Source: Ramicandelaber brevisporus
Taxonomy: Eukaryota; Kickxellomycota; Ramicandelaberales; Ramicandelaberaceae
DNA: 19,611 nucleotides
NCBI GenBank assembly: GCA_025201865.1
Contig: MU602985.1
Span: 8,316 to 27,926 of the forward strand
Direction: 5' to 3'
This document shows positions 6,246 through 14,673 of the stretch, piece by piece. The notes under the pieces were generated by a model. It was given only the letters and a program-made list of their open reading frames with translations, did no database searches and was not told where the DNA came from. The position numbers were made by a program, and so were the translations under genes. The first letter of the stretch is position 1. The number at the start of each line of letters is the position of its first letter.

Positions 6246-9200
6246 ATGACATCGAAAACGACCGCACCGACTGCGTCCGCCGCAGCCGTCGTCGCCCCGT
6301 CCACCTCGGGCTCAACTACCACCAGCGGTAGCAGCACCCCTTCCGCTGCCACCGCTGCTGCATCAGCTGCTGCATCAGCTCCAGCTCCAGCTCCAGCTGC
6401 ACCAAGACCAAAGCCCATGTCGTGGGCTGCAGCTGTTGGATCTGGAGCTGCTTCAAGCGCAGCCATCATCACGACCACTCGCCCGGCGCAATCATCCTCT
6501 AATCAGCAGCCAGGCAGTGGCTCTGGTGCTGCTCAACAGCCGCAGCAACAGCAACCGCAACCGCAGCAAGGCGGTAGTAGCAACAACAACACTGCTACTC
6601 CCCAGCAGCAGCAGCAACAGCAACAAGGCGGTGGCAAGCCAAGCCAGCCCCCATATGGTGGTGGCGGCAACCAACAAAAAACGTAAGTCGAAGCATTCTG
6701 CTTGAAGTAGCATTCTTGACTTGTGGATTATTGGTTCATTGTTGCTTTCCCATGCTCTCTCCGGTTGCTTCTTTCTCTCTCCCTCTCCCACCCCAATCGA
6801 CATGAAGCATACACACAGTAGCTTCATTCTTCTGGCGAGAAAAGTGAAGGGCTGCATAGCAGCTGCATCAATGAACTTTGATTCAAAGAGTCTTCTCTCA
6901 CTCTTCTATCCCACAGACTCTGATATATACACACTTTCATTTACATCCTCAGTCTCAGTCTCATCCTCATCCTCATTCACACTTGCCTTGCCTTGCCTTT
7001 CCTTGCCTTGCCTTTTCTCTTTGTGTGCATTGCTTTGACTGACATTGTTCGTTCTTTACTGTTATTATATTATCATTGTCCATATGTGTTTACGACGTCA
7101 TTTTATTCCATTCAACAGCAGTCACGGCCAGCTTGGATTCCGTGCAACTGGAAACGACGCTCAAAATGCATCATCACAGCAACAACAGCAGAGACAGCAG
7201 GCAGCTGGTGGCTCTCGTCGCACATCGATGCCTCCTCAGCAACAGCAACAGCAGCAACAGCAGCAGCAGGCAGCACCACAGCAGCAGCCAGTCGCTTCAA
7301 CTCAGCAACTGCCTCCAACACAACAGCCACAGGCTTCTTCGCAAGGAGTTACATATAAGAATGCAGGACCAAGACGGCATCAACAGACTCCAAGCGGATA
7401 CAGCGCTGCAGCTGCCTCTGCCATTGCATCAACCACTGCCAACGCTTCGCAGACTGCACAGAATGACACAACCGTAGCTCCAATTCAGTTTGGATCAATT
7501 GGTCAGCATCAGCAACAACAGCAACAACAGCAGCCACAATCACAGCCACAGCAATATACTGGTGGATATCAGCAACAGCAGCAGCCACAGCAGCAGCCAC
7601 GTCCATGGCGCGGCCAAGGTCAGCCTCATTATCGCCATGGCAGCAATGCATCTGCTCAAGGAGGTCCTCGCCCATCCCACTATCAGCAGCATTCGCAGCC
7701 ACAGTCGCAGCATGACACATTGCCAGCTACTCCTCAGCAGGGTCAGCAGGGTCAGCAGCCATATCACATGCGTGCTCGTACTTCTATTGATAATGCACAG
7801 ATTGCTGGTGGCAGCGAGCCTAATCAGAACCAGCAAATCAATCCAGTGTATTTGCAGTCACAGCAGCCCAGCAGCAGCACTGGTGGCCAGTTCCGTCCTC
7901 CTTATAACAATCAGCATCGCCAGTCCAGAGATGGCCGATCACACTCTGTGTCTCAGCAGCAGCAGCAACAGCAGCAGCATGCGGCACATTCAGCTGGACC
8001 TCGTCCACCTGTCAACGCTGCCCAGACTCTGCCACCCGCACCTCAGCCAACTCAGCAACAGCAACAGCAGCAGCCGCAGGGTGCAGTGATGATTACCCCA
8101 GGTCCAGGTGGTGCCCAGCCAGGTCAGCAGATGTATGTTCCATACTATCCAACTCCAGGCGCTCAGATGCAGCCACAGTTTTACCCACAAATGTATCAGT
8201 TTAATGGACAGTACATGGTTGCAGCTGGACAGTACATGGTGCCTTATCCAATGGGTCCAATGCAAACTATGCCTGGCATGCCTGCCTCGTCCATGCCAAC
8301 CACTGGTGCATATCCAATGGGTACTCAGCAGATTCAAGCTCCAGTCGATGCCTCCTCCAGCAGCACTGCTGCATCGGCTGTGGCTCCAAATGGCACTCTT
8401 CCAGTACCGACCCAGCAGCAATCTCAGCCACAGCCACAGCCACTTCCAGTGATTGGTACTCCTGTGATGCAGCAGCCAGTTCCAATGCCCCAGACTCAGC
8501 ATTATGGTACGCCTCAGTCGCAGCCCCATGTGCACCAACATCAGCAGCAAGTTCCAGTTCATCATCAGCATGTTCCAGGCACTCCAGTTCAACAGCCAGT
8601 TTTGCCATCCGCCGCACTGTCTCCATCTGCAGCTGGACGCTCGGTTGCTGCACCTGTCTTCACTCCAAAGGCGAAGAGCGGAGCCATTCGTATCAAGGAT
8701 CCAAACTCTGGTGCAAACATTGAGCTCGCCCAGTTGGCTGGAAGTACCAAGCAGTCGCAGACACCTTCTGCCAGCATCACTCCAGCCAATGGCGCTTCAG
8801 TCTCTCCAGCCATCCAGCCATCTGCCTCAACTGCTGCCGCTACTACTGTCAGTGCCGCCGCTACTACTCCAGCTATTGTGCCATCTGAGAATGCCTTCAC
8901 TGCCAAGTCACAATCGCAGTCTTCCGCAGCAATCACTGTTACTCCTACCCCACCTCCTCCTGCTGCTGCTGCTGCTGCTGCTGCTACCACTCCAGTGGTT
9001 GTTGCGTCTGCAGCTGGCGCAAATGAACCGGCTGTTGATTTCAAGATTAGAGACAACAAGTCGCGTGCCATCAAGATTGTTAACCCAGCTGAACAGAAGA
9101 GGATAGAAGAAGAACAAGCCGCAGCTGCACAGAAGAAGGCTGAGGAAGAGGAGGCCCTTAAGAAGAAGAAGGAGGAAGAAGAGGCCGCCGAAGCCAAGCG

Positions 9201-12200
9201 CAAGGCTGAAGAAGAGGAAGCTAACAAGAAGAAGGCTGCTGAGGAAGAAGAGGCTCGCAAGAAGAAGGCAGCAGAGGAGGCCGAAGCTGAAGCCAAGCGG
9301 AAATCAGCTGAAGAAGCAGCAGCAGCTAGCAAGAAGAAGGCTGATGAAGAAGAAGCAGCTATTCAGCTCGCTGGACAAGCGGCAGCAAAGGCACTTCAAA
9401 CTCCACTGCAGTCTCAAGCATCATCGTCAGTTTCATCACCAGTTATTTCTTCTACAGCCACAGCACCAGCACCAGCACCAGCAGCAGGCAGTGTTGGTGG
9501 AATGAGTGCATTGAGTGGATTGCGCACACCCGCTTTGTCCCGTGCACCATCAAGCATTAACATTCCAACTGTGCAGCCAGCTCATCCAGTTGTCTTTGTT
9601 AACTCCGTTATCATTAAGGCACTGAAGTATCCATCAACTGTGGCCGAGACTGATATTCCAAAGTTCATCGACAACAAGATTAGCTACAACAAAGCATTCC
9701 TGATGACATTAAAGTTGGCCTGCACAGCCAAGCCAGCCGGAGTATCAATCACTGACTATATTCCAAGCAACAACAACAGATCAGATGGACCACTGGGATC
9801 ATCAGATAGACGTGGATCTAGAGGAATCACTCCGTCTCGCACTTTTGGTTCAATGTCAGGCGCTGGTGCCGGAGGTATAACTGGAATGATGGGTCAATTC
9901 AACACTGGCGACAGAAAGCCATCTATTACTGCTTCTGGATTCATGTCGCGCACTTCTTCCTCCCGCTCATCCCTGCCACCCACAAACGCCCCACTGTCTG
10001 GCCAAGGTTTGCGTCAAACTCCATCTCGACGCGAATCTGAGTTGGACTCTGCAGGCGGCCGTCGTGGCAGAGGAAGCGGTGGTCGCGGAGGCGGTCGTGG
10101 CCGCGGCAGTGGCCGTGGTGGCGACAGACGTGGCAGCACAGCAGATGCAGCCAGCGAGGCCGCAGCACAGTATGTTAGAGCAGAGAATGCATGGGTTCCA
10201 CTGAGCCAGCAGGCACCAGCAGAGGAGACCGCGCCTGAAGTTGTTGAGCGCAAGGTTAAGGCACAGCTGAACAAGCTGACCAAGGAGAACTTTATGGATA
10301 TTGCAGCAGAAGTGCTGAAGGTGTGTGATCTGTGTGTCAACTTCACCGATGGCAGAATATTGAAGCAGGTTGTGAAGATCCTGTATGATAAGGCAGTTGA
10401 TGAACAGCAGTATGGAGACATGTATGCATCGCTTGTATTATATTTGGTAACCAAGGTATCCTCTGACATTATTGACAAGGAATTCACCACTAAGGATGGC
10501 AACCCATTGTCTGGTGGATTGGTTTTGCGTCGTTATCTGGTGCTGCAGTGCCAGCATGCATTCGAGTCTGGCTGGTCTGTTCAGATGGAGCAGCCTGAGG
10601 ACAAGGTAATCACAATGGAAGACATGATGAGTGACCAGTACTATCACTTGGTTAGAGCCAAGCGCAGAGGTCTTGGATTGGCCAAGTTTATTGGTTGCCT
10701 GTTCATTAACAAGCTGATCAGACCGCCTGTAATCAAGCAGTGCCTGGTTAGCTTGCTGGGTGATTTGGAGAACCCAACTGAGGAATTGTGTGAATCTGCC
10801 ATCATGCTGCTCAAGACTATTGGCTCAACCATGGAGAAGGATCCAGAAATGAAGCTTGAACTGGATACCTATATGATGAGAGTCAAGCACTTGTCTGAGT
10901 TGAAGTCTAAGCTGCCTTCTCGTGTTAGATTTGCTCTGATGGATTTGATTCTGCTGCGTGAAAAGAAGCAGTGGGTCGACAAGTCTGCGTCTGTTCCAAT
11001 GACAATTGCTGATTTGCACAAGGATGAGCAGCGCAAGAAGGAGGCTGAGCAGGCTGCACTGCGCAGCAGAGTTGCATCTTCTTCGTCCAGCGGCCGTCTG
11101 CCCAAACTCAACGATCAGTTGGGTGGCCGTGGCAGCCGTCCACCTTCCGAGCGCCGCGATTTGCCAACTCGCTCGTTCACCGCTGCTGGTGGTCCAAATG
11201 CTCCAGCTGGTGGTCGTGGCTCTGGCACATTCAACAACCCAGCCAACCGCCGTGCAGATGTCAGCATGTTTGGTGACATGTCTCGTTCTCGGGCTGCTGG
11301 TGGTGCTCCTTCCTCCAATCCATTTGGTGCCTTGCAGTCTGGTTCAAGCGGCTGGAAGACCCGTGGTCAGTCTCAGCAGCAGCAACAGCAATCCACTGGT
11401 GTTGTTGCAACTGCCCAGAACATGTTCAGCATGCTTGGCGAAGACAAGTCGAGCGATGCTGCTGCCTCTGAGGAGTCGACTGCTGACAGCCGTGCCACTC
11501 TTGGTGTCGGCAAGGATCAAGCTGCTCCAGCTGCTGTCGCACCTGCTGCACCCAAGGAGCCACTCACCAAGGAGAAGGTTGAGCTCAAGGTTGACAATTG
11601 CATCCGTGAGTACCTGCAGAATGGCGATGTGGATGAAGTTCGCACTGTTCTGGACGAGCTTGACACTGATGACAACCGCAAGGTATTCTTCGGCACTCTC
11701 TTCATTATGATGCTGGAGCGCAAGTGGGCTGACACGGAGAAGGCTGCTGACCTGCTCAACACCCTTATCACAGCTCCACTCTCCACTCCAGGCAAGACTC
11801 TCGCTGACCTTGGCCGCACTTCTTACGATGAGCTGCTCGCAAGTGTTCTTGAGACCCGTGTTGAGGAGATTGAGGATTTGGCGATTGATGCTCCAAACGC
11901 TCTCAAGCATGCTGGTGCTCTTCTGGTTGCCTCTGAGCTGCCTCTTGACCGCATTGTGCGCCTTCTTGCCCCACTTGTTGAGCTCAACCCAGACGAGCCA
12001 GCATCCAGCAAGATTCTTGAGCACTACGTCAAGCGCTTCATCGAGGTGTCCACTGACGAGGATTCGGAGGAGGGTGCTGTTGACGGCAAGGTTGTAGTCA
12101 AGGAGCAGATTGAGGAAGCATTGGCTCAGATTGAGGCTGCCGGTGATGCTGCAGACGAGACTATTGAGCCAAGCGTCAGCGCTTTGAAGAAGATTCTTGC

Positions 12201-12210
12201 TACTCTCTAA
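6246..12210 (+). CDS. eIF4G: Translation initiation factor eIF4G, two exons: join(6246..6682,7119..12210)
   Basis: The scaffold of cap-dependent translation. Splicing at GTAAGT (6683) and CAACAG (7118) gives 1842 residues in frame. Residues 1-145 are Ala/Ser/Pro-rich with RPKPMSWAAAVGS. Residues about 147-650 are very Gln-rich and prion-like. Paired basic motifs KSGAIRIKDPNSG (about 664) and KSRAIKIVNPAEQ (about 793) are followed by a Lys/Glu/Ala helix (about 803-895). The eIF4E-binding motif YNKAFLM (consensus Y-x4-L-hydrophobic) begins at Y1002. An RGG-rich RNA-binding segment spans about 1126-1152. The MIF4G HEAT domain that binds eIF4A/eIF3 spans about 1193-1434, and an MA3 domain (KVDNCIREYLQNGDVDEV) runs from about 1628 to about 1790. 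S. cerevisiae eIF4G lacks MA3, so this is the longer architecture. The apparent upstream open frame from 7045 begins with TTG inside the intron and is not a start. Confidence 0.94.
6683..7118 (+). other. Spliceosomal intron in eIF4G (436 nt)
   Basis: The donor GTAAGT at 6683-6688 is a perfect match to the U1 consensus. The acceptor CAACAG ends at 7118 after a pyrimidine-rich stretch. The phase-2 junction joins AC + C to give Thr146, so the protein reads NQQKT then SHGQLGFRATG. The acceptor is a tandem NAGNAG (CAGCAG, 7116-7121), and use of the second AG would remove one Ser. A CTGAC at 7039-7043 is a possible but distant branch point. Confidence 0.9.
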
Positions 12211-12604
12211 ATCCACTTGCCATTCCCCCCCCCCACTCCCCTTCCCTTCCCGCACTCTTTACCCTCCCCCATGATAAAATCAAAAAGAAGAAAGTATGTG
12301 TGTTTTTCGTTGCTTACATACCCCGCGTGTTGTTTAGTCTTTTATTTACTACCGTGGCTCATTGGCAACTCTTTTATAGTTTTATTTTTTTGCTCTATCC
12401 GTTCGCAAAATATACCCTTTTTATAACCTTTTACTATCAAATAATATTTATATGTTCAACCAGACTAGAGTATGTGAGCGCTGCAACTTGTGTATCTGTC
12501 TGCACATGTGCTGCTCGTACACTTGCTGCGGGATGTTGAAATGTTGTTGTTGGGGGGAGGAGAAACTTGAAGAATGCGGTTGGTCCGGCTCTCCACGAGA
12601 GGAG

Positions 12605-12612
12605 TATAAATA
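12605..12612 (+). promoter_or_regulatory. TATA box (TATAAATA) of the TBP gene
   Basis: A perfect TATAWAW-type element in a locally GC-rich context, 352 bp upstream of the TBP start codon. Transcription would start roughly 30-70 nt downstream, giving a leader of about 300 nt before splicing. The gene for the TATA-binding protein therefore appears to have a canonical TATA promoter. Confidence 0.65.
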
Positions 12613-12750
12613 CAGCGCTCGCTTCGATCTTTGCCTCCGCGAGCATCCTTTTTGTGTTGCAGAAAAAAATCAATACACTCTTGTTGCCGTTGTTGTTGCT
12701 GCTGCAGTTGTAGCTGTCGTTGTTGTTATTGCTATTGCTATTGTTGCTCA

Positions 12751-12819
12751 GTAAGGACCATCAACTTTACCGCTGAGGCAGCGTCAGTTTTACTAATCAG
12801 CTGAACATCTGCTCATCAG
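12751..12819 (+). other. Candidate 5'-UTR intron of the TBP gene (69 nt)
   Basis: The donor GTAAGG follows CTCA at 12751. A near-perfect fungal branch point TACTAAT lies at 12791-12797, and the acceptor TCATCAG ends at 12819, with branch A to AG about 23 nt. All three signals have normal spacing for a short fungal intron. An earlier AG at 12800 is only a few nt from the branch A and less likely. Confidence 0.45.
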
Positions 12820-12917
12820 ACGGCTGTTGTTATTGCTGGTTGTTGTGGTTGTTGCTGCTGTTGCTACTGTTGCTACTGCTGGTTGTTATTTACCATTGCA
12901 CTCGTATAGATAGATAA

Positions 12918-12920
<3 letters not shown>

Positions 12921-12952
<32 letters not shown>

Positions 12953-12953
12953 G
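12921..12953 (+). repeat. (GACA)8 microsatellite in the TBP 5' leader
   Basis: Eight perfect GACA units plus one base, ending 10 nt upstream of the TBP ATG and preceded by a short GATA run. Tetranucleotide slippage here would change leader length but not the protein. Confidence 0.9.
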
Positions 12954-12963
12954 GTAAACAGAT

Positions 12964-14109
12964 ATGGCTTCACACAACGGGTTTGCTTCTTTGCTTCGCT
13001 CGGGTCCAGGTGGCGGTGGTTCTGGCTCGGCAGCCTCAGCGGCAAACAGCAATGGAAGCGGCTCTACAGTTATATTGCCACCCCGTACTTCGGCAGCACC
13101 TGGTGGCTTGAGCACATTGCCTGGCTTGCCAGGTCTGCCGGGCATGTCGGCTGCTGCTGCTGGCGGTGGTCCTGGACTGCTTCCAGCGCGGTCACTTCCA
13201 CCTCCATCCATCGGTGGCAGTACAAGTGGCACTCCAGGCCCATCTAGCCAATCAGCCACTCCATATCTTCCAGCCGTCAGCTCATCTCCTCCAAATGGAG
13301 AGGCTGCATTCAACGAAGAGACCGGGGAAACACCCAAAAGAATGTCTGCAGAGACTATGCTGCGTTTGGGTGGCATGACCCTCGACGAGGCTCGTGCCTT
13401 TGCCAATCCAAAGACCAGCAATGCCGACGATGATGTAACCAATGGCGATGATGGCAGCACTCCATCGTCAAATGCAGCAGCTCCATCCAGAACAATAGCC
13501 AGCAATACATCATCCAACGGCACAACAGCAACGGTCGATGAGGCTCAAATGTTCCAAGAACACGCTTGCAACGGCATCTTGCCCCAGCTTCAAAACGTCG
13601 TGGCCACCGTCAACCTCGACTGCCGTCTCGATCTCAAGACCATTGCCCTTCACGCTCGCAATGCCGAATACAATCCCAAGCGTTTTGCCGCTGTAATCAT
13701 GCGTATTCGCGAGCCCAAAACCACTGCCCTAATCTTTGGCTCTGGCAAAATGGTTGTCACTGGTGCCAAATCCGAAGACTCCTCCAAGCTCGCTGCTCGC
13801 AAGTATGCCCGCATTGTTCAAAAGCTGGGCTTCAATGCCAAATTCTTGGACTTCAAGATTCAAAACATTGTGGGCAGTTGCGATGTTGGATTTCCGATCC
13901 GTTTGGAGGGTCTGGTGGTTCAGCACGGGCATTTCTGTTCATACGAGCCAGAGTTGTTCCCGGGTCTAATCTATCGAATGATGAAACCAAAGATTGTACT
14001 GTTGATTTTTGTATCCGGCAAGATTGTGCTAACAGGTGCCAAGGTCAGACAGGAGATTTATCAAGCATTCAGCTCGATTTATCCAGTATTGAATGAATTC
14101 CGCAAGTAA
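12964..14109 (+). CDS. TBP: TATA-box-binding protein (TBP)
   Basis: The 381-residue frame has a variable Gly/Ser/Pro/Ala-rich N-terminus (1-203) and the saddle-shaped TBP core at about 204-381 ([20 protein letters not shown] to the end FRK). The four phenylalanines that kink the TATA minor groove are all present: F241 and F258 in the first repeat, F332 and F349 in the second, each pair 17 residues apart as in yeast. The strongly conserved [48 protein letters not shown] equivalents and [11 protein letters not shown] are intact. It serves all three RNA polymerases through TFIID, SL1 and TFIIIB. The coding region is intronless here. The N-terminus carries an odd conserved-looking segment at about 119-154 ([20 protein letters not shown]). 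The start has no competing upstream ATG. The AAG-TAA stop context also forms a potential splice donor (GTAAAG at 14106). Confidence 0.98.
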   Translation: MASHNGFASLLRSGPGGGGSGSAASAANSNGSGSTVILPPRTSAAPGGLSTLPGLPGLPGMSAAAAGGGPGLLPARSLPPPSIGGSTSGTPGPSSQSATPYLPAVSSSPPNGEAAFNEETGETPKRMSAETMLRLGGMTLDEARAFANPKTSNADDDVTNGDDGSTPSSNAAAPSRTIASNTSSNGTTATVDEAQMFQEHACNGILPQLQNVVATVNLDCRLDLKTIALHARNAEYNPKRFAAVIMRIREPKTTALIFGSGKMVVTGAKSEDSSKLAARKYARIVQKLGFNAKFLDFKIQNIVGSCDVGFPIRLEGLVVQHGHFCSYEPELFPGLIYRMMKPKIVLLIFVSGKIVLTGAKVRQEIYQAFSSIYPVLNEFRK

Positions 14110-14301
14110 AGTCCATCTATTCCATTACGCTGTCATATTTTTGTTTTACTTTTCACATTTACATTTACATTTTTAGCTAAATGGGCAATTCCATATCCTT
14201 AATACTAGAAAAACAAACAAACAAACCATAATATATACTGTAATAACTTTCATACTTTCCTTTAAAAAAAAACAAATAGTAATGCATTGATAACTTCCTA
14301 A

Positions 14302-14460
14302 TCTGAATGGAATGCGAGCTACAATCCAGTCGATCCATCTCGAGATATTCGCTTCAAAGTCAGAGAAATGCAACACGAAGACACAGCACGAATGGAGATT
14401 GAAAACAACAATGCTGTAATACCATCTTACTTCGTACCTGATGATCCTAGCGATACTTAA
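14302..14460 (+). other. Coding-like exon of unknown affiliation, possible alternative TBP terminal exon
   Basis: Open frame between TAA at 14299 and TAA at 14458. From 14320 it reads 46 residues beginning YNPVDPSRDIRFKVREM and ending IPSYFVPDDPSDT. The protein is charged and well balanced, with RNY-type codons and higher GC than the flanking AT-rich sequence. No usable start or upstream exon exists in the spacer. An AG at 14317-14318 preceded by CTAAT (14298-14302) is a plausible acceptor. Joined to GTAAAG at 14106 it would extend TBP in frame (AA + C). It may alternatively be a 30-aa ORF from the ATG at 14368, or a pseudogene remnant. I do not recognise the sequence. Confidence 0.35.
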
Positions 14461-14547
14461 TGGCATTGTTGAAAGAGAGAGTGTATGTGAGGTTTTCTTC
14501 ATTCATTCCATCGTTAAAAAGGCTTTTTTATTTTTGAGTTTTTAAAG

Positions 14548-14631
14548 ATGGGTCATTTTTGCCACGAGTTTTCAAGACAGGCTGATCTGGCGGGTTTTGC
14601 ACAAAGATTACACACATACATCCATACATAA
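14548..14631 (+). CDS. Candidate upstream ORF (27 aa) of RRP12
   Basis: ATG at 14548 to TAA at 14629-14631, ending 42 nt before the RRP12 start. The peptide starts MGHFCHEFSRQADLAGF. If transcription begins upstream of 14548, this is a non-overlapping uORF that would reduce or regulate RRP12 translation. If the transcript starts downstream, the leader is ATG-free. There is no evidence for conservation. Confidence 0.3.
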   Translation: MGHFCHEFSRQADLAGFAQRLHTYIHT

Positions 14632-14673
14632 AAAAACAGCAAAGAAGAAAAGAAAGAAAAGAGAACAAAAAGA

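Larger units (their letters stand above)
12211..12963 (+). other. eIF4G 3' region and TBP promoter/5' leader
   Basis: After the eIF4G stop come a C-rich tract, an AT-rich probable 3' UTR (to about 12450) and a GC-richer promoter segment leading to a TATAAATA box at 12605. From about 12560 to 12963 there is no plus-strand ATG, as expected for an efficient TBP leader. The leader has GTT/GCT-rich repeats, a candidate intron (12751-12819) and a GACA microsatellite just before the ATG. No gene was recognised here. Confidence 0.7.
14110..14673 (+). other. TBP 3' region and RRP12 promoter/leader
   Basis: It contains a T-rich TBP 3' UTR with three ACATTT units (about 14155-14172), an AT-rich stretch to about 14290, a GC-richer coding-like block (14302-14460) and the RRP12 upstream region. 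No TATA box was found for RRP12. A 27-codon upstream ORF (14548-14631) precedes the RRP12 start, and the last 40 nt before the ATG are A/G-rich. Confidence 0.6.

Noticed and set aside
7045-7118. 5' extension of eIF4G exon 2 into the upstream sequence
   Set aside because: It begins with TTG, not ATG, and lies inside a clear GTAAGT...CAG intron. The spliced junction gives a sensible in-frame protein.
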